Source: Lycocorax pyrrhopterus obiensis (Eukaryota > Chordata > Aves > Passeriformes > Paradisaeidae). Taken from it: a stretch of 64,000 bases of DNA. The stretch covers positions 16,848,494 through 16,912,493 of the forward strand of contig JACSVZ010000002.1 in NCBI GenBank assembly GCA_014706295.1. Direction: 5' to 3'. Shown here piece by piece: positions 37,101-51,300 of the stretch. The position numbers were made by a program, and so were the translations under genes. Below the pieces are notes generated by a model. That model was not told the origin of the DNA. It saw only the letters and a list, made by a program, of their open reading frames with translations, and ran no database searches. Each line of letters begins with the position of its first letter. Within the stretch, counting starts at the first letter, position 1.

Positions 37101-40100
37101 TTATGGATGTTCCTCTGTTCTGTGGTCTCTGCAGATTGCAGTACACTGTGAAAACTGTACTATTTTCTAGTGGTGCTTTTTATGAAATTTTCTACTTTGA
37201 AATATTACCTTGTTTTAAAAATACTGTTTGGACACTTGCCTTTGTTAATATTATATTGTAATATGTTTTAAGAGAGCTTTACTGAGATAAATAAAAGGAT
37301 AAAACTTCATTGTTATTTTTGTTCTATTCTGAGGAAGACTAATGGTGGCACTTGCATTTTTTACCACTGACTCTTCTGGGGTCAGTATTTCACAGATATT
37401 ACCTGAGTTAGTCACCTGTGCCTGCTGAAGTGGCACAAAACAGGAACAGTAGCAGTGGACATTTCTAGAGATCTGCCTGCCTTCTGTTCCCATGTTTGAA
37501 ACAGCAGGTCTGAGAAGATGAAAATTGTCATAAGAGCAGTATATTTTATCCTGGTCGTGGCTAGTGCCCCAGTAACACAGAGAAGAAAGAAATTTGTCCT
37601 GCTTCGTATTTGGTGCTTCATAGGCTCTCTGTTGTATGTGAAAGCTTTTATTGTGTTGTGGGGGGTCCAGATCAGACTGTTGCAGTAGTGCAGCTATGCT
37701 TCTGTCAAGGTCTGGCCAAGTTAAAACTCATGTGTTCTCAGTGGACACTTTACAAGTATCTTAAATTGTACATCTGTTTCTTCTTTTTGGAGATGTTATT
37801 GTTTATTGGATGTGGATGAAAGAGAGGTGCTGTCAAAAAGGGATTACAGACATCATTAACATACTCTAAATTACCCAAGGATAAAATTCAGGGGAAGGAG
37901 AAAAGAAGTATTTGTGAAATACTGTTGAAAATAGGACCATCCTCCTCCAGGCTGGATCAAAACTGCCCCTTCTTTTGTGGCCTTCAGCAGCTGACACTGT
38001 TTATGCCCTTTCCCTAGCAGCCCAAACCATCCTGATGTTTCTCTGCTCTCCACGATGGCTCTCTGAGAGTCACCTTACCTTTCCCTTCAGGGCTCTGACA
38101 TTGCCTTCTACAACATCCACCCGTGCAGGTCTAGAAGCACACTGTGCCCCCAAGCCTGGTGCCCCTTCCTCTGCTTGGAGGGTTTGCCTTACGCCAAAGG
38201 TATTGACTGTGTTAGTGGCAGTGCCTGTGCTGCTTTTGCTGTACTGCCTGACAGAAATAAGTAGTGAGTGGGCCTTAAAATAGCTGAGTTGCCCATCTGC
38301 TGGACTTGAGCGTCTCTCTGCCTGTACCTGTCTTTCACTGTCTGGGTCTGGGTGTATAAAAGCCAAATGACTGTAAAAGAGGGATCCAAGAAACTAGTTT
38401 GCATTAAATAATTGAATTGGGTATTGCTAAAACAGAGTTTCTTGGCCAGCTGCAGTTTGCACAGCTTTCTTCAGCCCTTCCTTGGAGCTCTGCAGGCACA
38501 TTGTGACCTGCAGGATTGCATCTTTCATTCACAGGCTCTTCAAAGGGAAGCGAGCTTCTCTCCAGACACTCTACTGCAATCCAGTTAAATGGCATCTCTT
38601 GAAAGCAGCCTTAAAAGGCTGGATGTAATTTCCTCGCTAGAAGAGTGTTAATGCCTGGCTTTAGCAGAACCTTGAAGCAAAAGCCTGTCATGTTTCTACA
38701 GATAGATAGATAGATAGATAAATACATACATACTTATATATATGTATATATTTATATAAACTCCTTGGTCTTGGTTAAATAGCATTTTCTGTAAAAGAAG
38801 AACTGTGGAAAAAGGATTTTTAAAAGCTGCTGCATCTTCTCATGAAATCAATGTCTTCAACTTTCCCCTTTGCCATTTTTTCACTGGAAACATAGAGGAA
38901 AGAAAGGGAAATAAAAAAGTGAAGATGGGAGGAAGGGAGATAGAAGGGGAGAAAAGTGGAAAAAGGAGAAAAACAATCTCCAGTGTTTAGGTAATTTCAT
39001 GTATAGGAGTTTGAACTAGTTTTCATCAGAACTTTCAGAAAGAAATTCTTGGGCTTTCAATCAGTTGTATTTAAACATTTGTTCAACTGAAAATTCAATC
39101 ACATTTGGCTTCGTTTCTGTCTCTTCATTAAAGCACTTCCCACCCACAAACTTTTGTAAACTAAAGTAATATTAGAGTATCCTGAATATGCTAAAGTATT
39201 TTGCTCAGCTGGAACATTAAGTTGGGTAATTTGGTTAATTAAATGCCAGCTTATATTGGGAATTCTCTGGATATATTTGTGGGTTTTGGCATGCAAACCT
39301 CAGTTTTCATTACCTCTTAACTATGTTTATATTGGGAACTGCTTCTCATTAGATAAATGAGCCTTCTCTGAGCTCCATGTTATCATCACTTGACTGCTAA
39401 TGGTACCTTTAATTCTCCTTCGGGTATTTTTGTATTATATTGCAGTCAATAGTCTAAACATGTACTGAGTGTCTTCAGGAGCTCTGTGCATGTGGCATGT
39501 TGACAGAGTATTCTGGTCACAGTTGGTTTTTCCTGACTTGCTTCATTGTTTTAAATCACAAGTTGTATTCAGTTCAGAAGTCCACATGATAGATCTGGGC
39601 TTTCAAAGCAAGTTTGGCCTGGTGAGTGATTTAGACTGGTAATCACATCTGAGTTGCATGATTGCAGCCTTCTCTTGCAGAGTATAAAAAACTTCTGAGA
39701 ATACTCACAGATTAAATGCAGGTGTCTTGAGTAAAGAGCTAGAGGTGCTTTCCATCAAACTCAAATTAAAGCCTCATACTCTACTCAGGAGGTCAAAAAA
39801 GTAAAAAGATTTAGTATGTACTGTAAAATACACTGTTTGTTGAAGGAGAAGTACATTTGTTAGTTTTATTAGGAGAAGAGAATGAAAACGTGTTCTTTAG
39901 ACCAAGTAGATAAGACAAATTGCTTAAGATGTTTTTATGCCTGAAAATGCTCTGAATTTCATTTCTTCTTGAACATGTACCTAGATTTGTTTAAACCTTT
40001 GCTTCAAACTACTCCCATATCAGTAACTTTACTACTGGCTTGATTCATAAAACCTTTGAGGATATTTTTCCCCCGTGTGCCATACAAACATAATACATTT

Positions 40101-40570
40101 CAAACAGATCAATCCTCGAAAAATACTGTCCAATACTGCAAGTCTCCCAAGAGATGCAAGCTCTGTGATCCTGTCTGAGGCAGCAGTTTTTATCCTCAGC
40201 TGCTTCCGCCTCCTGAAGCCCTCGTCCCAGGGTGGTCAAGCTTTCCTCCGCCTTTTGGCCTTGCTAGAGGTGTGCAGTGACAGCTGTATTGGGTGGGAAG
40301 CTGCAAATACTTGGGTTTGACCTGCCATAAATGTTTTTTCCCTCTTATTTTGTCCATTCTGCCTTTCATCCTCCTTTCATGGTTAGCCATAAGGCTGAAA
40401 ATCCACCGTTCCCACATCTCCACCCTTGATGTGCACCTTTACTTCTGCTCTCTCAGGTTTTGGTGTGTGGAGCGGGTTTCAGTTTGTGGTTTGTTGTTGG
40501 CAGGCTTCCCTCTCATACTCATCTGTGAAGCACCACATGAACACCACATACCTCTGAAAGCTTATATATT
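34131..40570. other. non-coding sequence downstream of the gene
   Basis: More than 6 kb of AT-rich unique sequence with a T15 tract (34,275-34,289) and a small GATA/ATAC microsatellite (about 38,699-38,760). I see no gene or clear mobile element. Confidence 0.45.
38699..38760. repeat. short GATA/CATA/TA microsatellite
   Basis: Five to six GATA units (AGATAGATAGATAGATAGATA) run into CATACATACATA and then alternating TATATA text. Confidence 0.85.
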
Positions 40571-40576
40571 GCATAA

Positions 40577-41185
40577 CCAAAGGTGATTTGTCCTGTTTGG
40601 ACCTATACAGCCTTAGGAGACAGGGAGGTGGCATTTTCGTACCTAGAGATGACCTATTTCCATGACAGTGCTCTTGCAGCATTTCACGCCTTTTGGTATC
40701 ACCCCTTGCTCTTGAAGTATCGATGTCCTTGGAAACTTCTTTCAGGTTGTGTGTTTGCACATGCACTTGAGAATTCACTTATATCCTGGGAGGAGAGGGA
40801 ATCTCTGTTTGTTACCTTTTCAATTGCTCCCAAAGCCAACTACATGGAAAAGATCTGCTTTCATCCAGTCTTCCTGGCATCAGGTTTCCAGAGGCCAGAA
40901 CACAAAGTGTGTTTCCTACCCTGCATATTAGATAATAAATACCTACAGTATTATTGGTGTGCTACTGATAAAATATATTTCAGAATTGATAATCTCAGAA
41001 TTTGGCCAGCTCTGCAGGCATATTTAAATTACGAGGCAGTTATCAAAGTCTTTGAAGATTTGTTTCTGTCCAGGTTGGGCACAATATTCTTTGATAAGAA
41101 GCAGGTTGGAGAGCACATGGAAATACTGGTGAAACAGGCCAGGCTGGCTCTTGGAGAGGGACCCTTGCTGAAGCTCAGGAGTTGA
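40577..41185 (+). other. 203-codon open stretch of unknown status
   Basis: An open frame runs from just after an in-frame TAA (40,574-40,576) to the TGA at 41,183-41,185, in DNA of ordinary composition where a chance frame this long is uncommon but possible across the whole window. Its first ATG is about 24 codons in, without a strong Kozak context. The translation has a mixed composition (for example LRIWPALQAYLNYEAVIKVF) and no motif I recognise. It is not part of a visible spliced gene. It may be chance, the remains of a retroelement or retrocopy, or an exon of an unidentified gene. Confidence 0.2.
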
Positions 41186-41189
41186 CCTG

Positions 41190-44100
41190 ACTGAGGGTCC
41201 TGCTGCAGCCTGGCCCTCACAGAAGCAGGAGTTTGTGGGACCTGACCGGTCCCCAGGACATGCCGAGCTTTAGGAATGGCTGGGATGTGTTGAGGCTATT
41301 TTGCTGTTGTAGCATTTTTGTTGCTCATTGCTGTACTCCTGTGGGTAAATAATGCTTTCCTTGGAAGGTTGCCTGTATTCAGTATCTAACAGCAACTTAA
41401 GGGAAATTTGTTCCAGAAGCCCGACCTAGTTTTAATATCTGAACAAAATGCCTAGAAATTGCAGATGCTGTAGCATGGAGATCTTCACAAAATGGGCTGA
41501 GTTTTCACAAATCAGTAGGAGCACTGTCACTTGATAATAGAGACTTAGGCTGGAACTGTAACAGATACCCACAGCTTTTGTACTTTTAAAACATGCTAAA
41601 CCCGATGCAAGTATCCAGGCTAAGGTCTGTATTAGAGACTGGGGTATTCTTATGGATAGTCCTCGGCTGGTAAATAAAAACTATTTCTGACATAACTCAA
41701 AGAAGACTTCATTCTGTCCGTGCTGTAGTTCACCTCATCTATATCCATATCACAGTGCCTCCCAGGAAACCAGCACATACAACGTCACTGGACGTGACGC
41801 TGATGGTGAAGTCTGGAGGGCTCCTGGTCACATGCATCTGGATTTATGGAGTGAAATGTGAAATCTCTTCTGCAATCATTCTTTCCAGCTATCTGAAAGA
41901 TCTGCATGGATCTGCTCTCTTTTAATAAATAAATACTTCGAAGCAGGGATTTGAATTTCCCTATTTTTGGTAAATTGAAAATCCTTACTTCAGCAGTGCT
42001 ACAGTAACTGAAAAGATGCATCACTGAGGTCTGGATCCTTGCTTCAAGGAACAGATACTCAGTCTGTATTCAAGCTCTCAGTCCAGACTTTAAGACTAGG
42101 ATACCCTTACCCATCACCAAAGTAGCACCGTAGCCCTGTTAACAGCAGTGTCTTCGGAGCTGAGTGCTGGCAGTGGCTGTCGCTGCACCAGGAGGATGCC
42201 CCAGGCCCATCCCCACCCCAAAACACCTGGTGTCCCCATTCAAAAGCAGAAACTCACACACCCAACACTGACATATCCTCTGCTACAGCAGCCCCTGCCC
42301 ACGAGCAGGAACATCCCTCCAAACTTCACATCCCTGCAAACAAGCCAGGCCCTGGCTGCAGCATGTGCCCAGGTAGTGGGGTTCCCTATAAGCAGGAAAG
42401 GCTGTGAATAGGGGCTGCAGGAGCCTATTGGTTTCAGGGCCACTAAATGCTGATTGTGTTCACATTGCCCTAGAGGTGTTTCTGTGCCCTTCAAGGCTGC
42501 CAGTAGAAGTTTGGGGTTTTTTGTTCCAATGAAAAACTCTGAACAGGGCAAGGTCTTATTTATCACTCCCTCAGCTGAGCAGTCATAAAAGTGGCAATAG
42601 TAGTTGATAAGAGCAGGAAAAAGGCAGGTCTCCAGCCGTGGGGGAGGTTTTGACAAATGGCTGTTCACTAGATTGGAGGTGTTGCTGGCTTAGAGACACA
42701 TGGGCTCATCAGTTGTATGCAGGTAATGCTACAGGTAAATGAGAGAAATTACTGTAGGCGTAGTTGAGGTCATTACAGCAACATCTTTGCTGCTGTTGGC
42801 ATCTTTTGCCTTCATGGCTAGCTCATTTTTCTTTGAAAGAGACCAGGGAGTGAGGGATGAGTGAACTCTCTAGGCACAAAGAAAAGGATGCCTTTTGATT
42901 TTTGTGCCATGCATTCAACAGCTGTGTTCGTGACAAATCTTTGCCCCAGACTGTTTTGTTGCAAGTTACATGGGCTCCTGATTTGCGATCAGTTAATGGC
43001 AGATTTAGTCCTTTTACAAATTTTTGTCTTTTCTCTTTCCTTAAGTGTATCACAATATGTATCAGCTGGTATTAACTGTAACCATTTGTTAAAATTTCTG
43101 CACAGATTTAGATGAGTGGTAGTTGAGTGCTAAAGCCCATACAGTCCTTTTCAAAAGGAGACAAACACACAGTCTGCAGCTTGCCTTGTACAATGCTTTT
43201 AGCAGTACAGATTTGTTATTTTTCTCCTCTCATATTTCTGAATGAGCAAATAATTGTAAAAATAAATGTAATGTTTCAGGTAGGTTTTTTGGGGGCTTGA
43301 GTCTATTTCTTAATGTGAACATCCATGCTGACGTGCCTTAAGTGACCTGAGGTCAACACTAAAGTCCTCAAAGACTGAATTAATCTGACAAAAGAAACTA
43401 CTCAGAGCAGAGGCTGTAAGAATAAGAACAGAGAAGGTCACACTCCCATCCCTCATTTTCTTTGGATTCCAGCTAAACCCTAAACTTTATTTGATATAAA
43501 GTTGGTTACTTTACTACAAAGAAAAAGAGCGTGTGGGGGAAGAAATCTGGGAATTCCTACATCAAAGACCTTGGAAATGTTTTTGGACTTAAGCTTTAAT
43601 GGCAGAAATATTTAAGAGTATTTCTAAAGGCAAATTGGATGGGATTCTGTGCTCTTGGCACTTACTTATTTGGATTTTCTTTTTGCAACTTGTTCAAATA
43701 TTTTAAATTTGAGAAAAAATTGAGAAAAGTATTTCTCATGAGCAGATGAAGAAGTTCCTTTAAAAAAAGTAGGCAGTAGAGATCATCAAAGATTTTTTTA
43801 GGACACAGGTATTTTTCTCTTTTTGAGAACTACTGAAATTAGGTCTGTACAATAAAGACAAATGTGTCATCTTCAAACATCTAAATGAATTAATGCCCAG
43901 TTACCTGTTTTGTCAGATCAGACAGTCAAAAAGGAAGCAGCACCCTTGACAACCCAGCCAAAGACTGTTGGGACAGGAGGTGCCGTTCCCCCTTGCCACA
44001 GCTCACCTTGTGCTATTGAGCCACAGCTTAGAGAACCCCCTGTTTTGGAGAAAGGCTGTTGCCAAGCTTTTGGGGGTTTTCAGAACAGGCTCTGACACTC

Positions 44101-47100
44101 AGAGCTCAGAACAGAGGCACTGAACCCATCATACAGCCTGAAATCACTATGGACGATTCCATCCACTGTGGGTGATTATTTAGCTCTTTCTGGTGCTCTT
44201 TCTACTTATCTCCAGATTTCTTAAAAAGGACTGAAAGCCCATTACCACAGCTTGTATTTTCAGTGCATTTCCTGTCATCTGCAGCTTGTCCTGAGAGCCC
44301 TGTGCTCTTTCTTCTTGTTTAGAAATCTAAAAAATGCATGTCTCAGCATAGCAATTTCTACTATGAGAATAATGAGTTCTAATTGTTTCTTTGTTCTAAA
44401 GAGAACAAAATTTGCTGGGCATGTGATAGACTAGAAAAGAAAATTGAAATACAGAGCAAGGAAAATACAGCCTGAGCACTGGGCAGATATCAGATGGTCT
44501 ATTTGAGTATAATTGGGCCATTCCTTCGTCTTCCCTAAATTGAGAAGACTATTCTCCTTTCTTCTCTTCCAAGCTTATAGGGAGCTGTGCTGGTTTGAAG
44601 GCAGAAGTGAACAGAGACATAAAATGTCAGACTTTTATGGGTAATGTCTGCTTATTTCCTTATCTCTACCTTTCCATTGAATTTTTAAATAAAACTACTG
44701 ATATGCTGATGAGAAGAGATTTTTCATATACCATTATTTGATTCTGAAGTACAGAGCCTTGAACTACATCCGTGTTTCCCTGCTGCGTTCTGAGAAGGAA
44801 GTGTTGCATATCCTTGGAAATAAACATGGAACCATTCCCTGACAATGGTCTGGTGGCCAGTATCACAAGCTGGGGTTTTGTTACTTTTACATTCCTCCCT
44901 AATAACTTACTGTTGACCCATGTCAAAGTCACAGCACTGGCTGGATCACGGGTACAAATGCGCTCTTGTTTAGATTTCAGGGACCAGAGAGTGATGGTGT
45001 GACTGGGCAGGTGGCTCAATCTATTTGCTTTTGCTACTTTAAAAATGGGATAAAGGACCACTGCACCACTACAGGGGTGTTATGAGGGTAGAATTCGTTA
45101 CTAATGGCTGTGAGGTATTCAGATGCAGTGGTAATGAGGCTATATGGATGTCTGGAGTATGTGCTTCACTGCACATCTGAAGCAAAACACGTCTGTTTCC
45201 TTGGCAACCCCTCTGCGTCTGTACCATTGTAGCTGCTCTCCATTGGCTGTGGAAATATCCAGCATCGTTACTGAATTGTGCTTGCATTTTGCTCCATTCA
45301 TATTCTGCTATTTAAAAAATTCTGTTTGTTACATTGACACTGTGGGCTCTGAATGGTGCAGGCCTTTTCCTCCATCTCCCTTCACCTCCCTCCCTCCAGC
45401 CCCCCTTTTCCTCAGCTTAGCCCTCTCCTCTGCTTACAGCAGAAGCCTCGAGGTCACCCCATCTTTGGTGGGAAGCAGCAGCACTTCTCTAAGCAGTGCA
45501 CAAATGCGGTAATATGGAAACACATCATGTCCATGTCCATGCACTGCCCTTGAGGAAATTAAAACAACATGAACTTTCTGAACAACAATTAGTGCTGCCA
45601 TCTGTTACTGTCAGCAGATGTACGTGATAACCTTGTGTTCACTTTCTTGGAAAGAGCTGTGCGTATTTCGCTTATGTTATCCGTAAAATCTTTTCCTTTT
45701 AGCAAGGTAGAAATATGTGATATTATCTAGCAGTTTTATCCTGACAAGTGTCATGGTTGTATGAATGCCTTTACATAAAACAAATACCACAGAGGTCTGC
45801 AGCTCTGAGCTGTATGCGGTCACTGTTTCCAGACCGGTGAGAGTTTGTATCCCATGGAGGCCCAAGGACTGCTCCTGTGAGATGGTGCTCTCCACAGCCT
45901 GGAAACTTTGTGTAGCCTCATCATCCTGATGCAGCCAGTGTCTGTGTCCTCCTTTGAGCTGCTGTGTGTTAAGATGAGTGGTGGCTGGCAAAGATCCAAT
46001 CTTATATATGGAGAAAATCAAGTATGTCGTGTTTAAGTGGTTGTCACCAGTTCAAAATAAAAACTTCATGTTTTAGTGTTTCGGTTCTTCTCGCTGTCAG
46101 TTTAGCCCAATTACCATGTGAAGATATAAGTGAAATATAGGGGGAAAAAAAGTGTTGAAACACACTGAAGTTCAAATTCTGGTGCTCTGCTTATTCTCAG
46201 CACCTGCATCTCTTCAACTCAATTTCTCTGGGATCCATTGCTCTAAGCACTACTTCACTTGCCTTCACCTCTGCTCATGAACAGGTTTGCAGCTCTGTGC
46301 ATTTGCACTGGGTAATGTACCATGAAAAAATGCCAAACAAAAGGGTTAAGGTGTTGCAAGACTGAACATGAGAATCAATTTCTGGTAAAGAAATGGAAAA
46401 GGAAGCACAGAATGTGGTCCACAAAGCCTGTTCTGTAAATCTGCCCAGTCATTCAGTGCTTATCTGAGCATGATATTACCACAATTATATCTTTAGCAGG
46501 AGTGAGACTTCCATCCATTTTCTGAAAGCTGGAATGTGAATAGATACAAAAGAAATAAGAATCTTGCTTATTTCTGGCAAACACTGAAGACAGATGAAGG
46601 AGATTTTTCTCTGTGAGGTCTAGGAAGATTATCCTGACAGTTCCTCCTTACAGGTCAATGTTTATACATCTCCTTTTGCCTAAAATAGGTTGGTCTCTAC
46701 TAAAATCTGTTTCTTAGAGCAATATCTGCTGCAAATTAAGACATAGGGAATTGCTCTACAGTATCCTGGGAGACCATTTTCCATTTTAAAATCGATGCTA
46801 ATTAAGTGTACATACTTTAATGTTGACATAAATCAGTTCCAAATTTACATGCTGCCAATACCTTACAAAACATCATTTACCTTAATTCTAATGAGTTCTT
46901 CCCTCAGTGTATTTTGTGCATGTAAATTAATTGCCTTTGTTTTTACATAGACATAAACACACACACGTATATTATCTACACATGAAGAGGAGGTAAAACA
47001 TAATGGGGATTTGGGTCTTTTGGCCAGATTTGATTGCAACTCCCCTTAGCTGTAGGACTGCTCTGGAACCAAGTCTTTTAAAACATCCTAAGTAGGGTGT

Positions 47101-47960
47101 TGGGAAAAATGAGAAATCTTCTGTGTGTTTGCGAGAGAGCACTCACATAGACATCTAATTTCAGCAGTCAGTTTCTGCAGCCTTCCTGTAAGAATTCAAA
47201 TTCCTGGAAGAAATGGAACTTCTCCCCACTTCTTACTATTTCATGCAGATGTACTGATTTTTGTTAGAATGTTCAATTTCTCTGAAAATTATTAAAGGAC
47301 TTGAGCATTTTCCCAGCAGGTATTTTAGATAGCTGAGCATGGACACAGCAGCAGAGCTGCACTATAGGAAGTGTACAGAGAACAGCAGAATGTTCTTTGC
47401 ATTTGTGTAGGTAGCAAGAAAGCTTTGGCTACTCAACAAAGAGATTTCATGGTACACGTTTACTTTAATGGGGGGCAGGGTAGAAGAACGTATATACATA
47501 TACATATGTGTGTATATATATACATGCAGACAAAAATATGCCCCAGAAATATGGGAGCCATATGGGGAGACAGAGTAATTCCCTGTACTGGGAAAAAGAC
47601 TCAAGTGTGACAGAAATCTCAGTGAAAATAAGCTTCAGGATTCAGTAGGCACTTCTGCAAGGCATTAACAAAGCAAATGTAGACTTGCCTCTAACAAGAA
47701 ACAGAGTCCCACATTCAATGAAAAGCAATTGGACCATTATATTTTGGTCATGGTGAAACTGTGAGAACCAAGGAAGCACACCCTTTCGTATTATAGTTTG
47801 CTGTAGCTGTGCACCACATTTCACGTTGACTGGACTTCTAGATTGCCTCCAATCAAATAAAGCCCAGACCTCTCCATTGTGTGGTGCCTAATGGACTGCA
47901 TTTCTGCAGGGAATCAAGTCAAGCCTGTGTGCTGCCTTCAATGGGAAAGCTGGTTTAAGA
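41190..47960. other. non-coding sequence
   Basis: Nearly 7 kb with only short, unassigned open frames, including a 131-codon minus-strand frame at 44,666-45,061 without family signal. A TA/CA-rich patch lies near 47,490-47,530. No gene is supported. Confidence 0.45.
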
Positions 47961-47962
47961 AA

Positions 47963-48311
<349 letters not shown>

Positions 48312-51300
48312 CATAACAGCCATGAACAAGCATTGTAATGCTATGCCAAAGTTTACCACCTCCACAAAGTGAAGTTATGGCTGGTTTTGAGGCCATGCTG
48401 TAAACCAGGTCACTGAAATGTTTAAAATAGTTACCAGAAGCTCCAGGGCAGATGGTTTTGAAGGCAGCTTTGTCATCACCACTAGCACTGCGTAACTGCA
48501 CAATAAATGTCATAGCTGAGTGCAAGTCCCCGAAAGAAGCATGGAAACCCACGAAAGCACATGAAGGATGAAGAGTGCAGGCTACCCTTGCCTTCCAGCT
48601 ATATGGTAAACAGCTACTGGGCACAGCTGCAAAGAGGAAAAGGAGCAGCATTCAGGTCTTGCTTTAGTTATATACAGCACATCTGATCACACAACATTAT
48701 TGCCAACTACAGATTTGTTAGCAACCTGCGGTTGTTTCAGAATTTCATCTTGACTTTTGCAACTGTTGGTGGGAAAATCCCCTATGTGATTATTCTCTGG
48801 ATGCTCTTTTCTGGCTATTCCTGAATGGAATGGTTACTTTTTATTAAAATTACTTATTTCAATTTGTTTAAAATTAAGAAGAACCAGCAAATTTAAAATG
48901 CCTTTACATCTAAAAAGGTGTTTCATTTCATCCCAGCTCATCCCCGCCCTTCTGCTGATAGACTTTGGCAATTGTTTGGAGAAGGAGTGCCTTAAAAACA
49001 GATGTAAAATCTTGTATGGACACCAATGATTCTTCTTTCAGAAAACTGCCTTCTTGCAAATCCCGCAGTGATCTTTAATACATTGACTTTTACTTCAACC
49101 TATGATTTCAGCATCTTCTAAACAATAAACTGGGATAGCAACCTTCTTGTTGGCAGTCCTCAAATTCTTCTGTAGGATTAAGGAATGTAGTCATAGCGTC
49201 CAGACCTCTGATTTTGCAGATTTTGCCAAGCTCCTAGAAATGTACACTGGAAGCAGCTTTGGGACATTCTCCCTTGAGTTCCTGCCCCACAAGTAGATCT
49301 GGAGGATAGAAGTTAAAAATCTCTATCCTCCTTCAGAACAAGAATCACTTACTACGATCTCAGTGGGGACATGCTGTAAGACACAATGTTCTGTTTCTGT
49401 GTATGGGCATTACCTTGGACCAGAACTTACTTTTAAAAGGTGTAATAATGCAGCAGTAACACAAGTCCTTTGCGGCTGGTGGGGCTACAAACCACTTCAT
49501 GTGTCCTAAACATTTCAGTGCGTGTGATGAAGGCGAGCTATGGGCTGTTCAGGTCACTGTAGGTGTGCCCAATTACGATGTTGGGTCATCACAGGCACTC
49601 TGAGAATGGAAATTCAACCATGTACCAAGAGGTATTGCCTTCAGCCTATGTTTTCCATAAGTTCATCTTGTTTTTAAGTGACTGTCAAGTGTTATAATCC
49701 ATCAATTTGAAAAATATTACTCCTTTGAGTCTATCCTTAAAGAGGACTCATCCATTCCAGCGGGCTGAAAGAGTTTAACATCATCAGCTGCTCTATTCCT
49801 GGATCACTATGTGTGGTTAATTGCCTGGAATCCCAGGCTTTCCCATCTGCTTTCACTAAAGGACAGTGCTTTTCTGCCTTTAAGAGATTAAAAACAGACC
49901 TATACTATTTAGGTTGTGACCATCAGGCATCAGAAGGAGACGACACTAAAATTTTGTTTGAAACAAACTAATTGTAAACAGGAGCTTTCTTGGGTTGAGT
50001 CGCAGTGCCTGTGTGTGTTTAACACATAAATGATGCTTTATGCTTCACCGAAGCCAACCTCCCAAAATATTCATACTATTTGCACTGTTTGAAACTGTCT
50101 GTGGAGAGGTACCCTAAAACCTCAGTTGGGAGGGGTGTAAATCTTCGTTTTTTACTTTAAAGACAAAGATTGAGCTTTCCTGGGGACAAGTCTGAAAATA
50201 GACAGTCACTAAGAGTTTCAGTTAGGGTGTTTTTTCAATTCCTTTGTCTAAATTTGGCATAGAGCAGCAAGGAGGTTAAATGCCCAGTCACACAGGATCC
50301 CTACCAGTACAGGACACAACATTTCACAGATACACCCACACACAGCCCTTGAGTGGTAGCAGGGGAGAAAGCAAAACACACACTCAAAATATTACCTGCA
50401 TGATTTGATGCACCGCTGGAAGATGTCCACATTCTGTGGTATTACAGGAATACACAGAAAACAGCATGTTATTTTAACTTTTTTTTTTTAAATCACACGT
50501 TACATTTTTCTTGTTTTTATGGATTTGTGCTTATCCTTTGTAGTCTAATTCTTGAATTCAGATAGAGGCAACCGTCTTCATTCGCCTAAAAAGCAACTGC
50601 ATCAGGGCAGAGAAGATACGTAAAAGAACTATTGAAATCTCTGAGTGTGAAGACTCGCATTGTGGATAGTCCTGTGTTTCCACCTACCTTTGCTTCTGAC
50701 TGGTCCTTTTCAGTCAAACCTCCAGGAGATACACATGCCTCAGAGGCACAGCTGTGTGTTTCCCTGCCATTCACCTCACACTTGCATTTTCTACTTCCCA
50801 AAGCTTCCTCAGGGTATCTTTGTAAAAAGTGGATGGTGGTAGTTTCACAGACTTTTAAAATACCATGATGAGAGATTTGTTTTTATGAAAAAAGGTTTTA
50901 GTTTTCTTCAATAAGCTTTGAAAGAGGTGCTAAAACAAACTGATAATTAGTCATTCATAAGCAAGATAGTGTAATACATAAAAGTTTAATTCTGCTTCCA
51001 ACAAAACCAATGGCAAGGTTCCCACTGACTCCACTGGGGAAGAATCTGACATTGGGTACTTGACCTTCTGTCTTCTAAAAGCAAAGAGTTTTTCAGTGAA
51101 TATAATGAACACAAAAATAGCCACTAGAATAGCCGTACAACATTCAGGAACTAAGAAACTCAATACTCCTTGTACTTAATTAAGAACCAACAAGAAAAAA
51201 ATTACATGTCATTTGCTCTGCTCAAAATAGAATCAGATTTAATTGTATTTTCTCAAAGTTTTTTTTTTAAATAATGACGTAAATATCATTATTCAATGAA

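Noticed and set aside
40445..40576. Splice acceptor-like TTCTGCTCTCTCAG upstream of the 203-codon open frame
   Set aside because: An in-frame TAA at 40,574 lies between the acceptor and the open frame, so it cannot feed that frame directly.
44666..45061. 131-codon minus-strand open frame
   Set aside because: No motif, splice context or poly(A) structure recognised; this length is plausible by chance in 64 kb.
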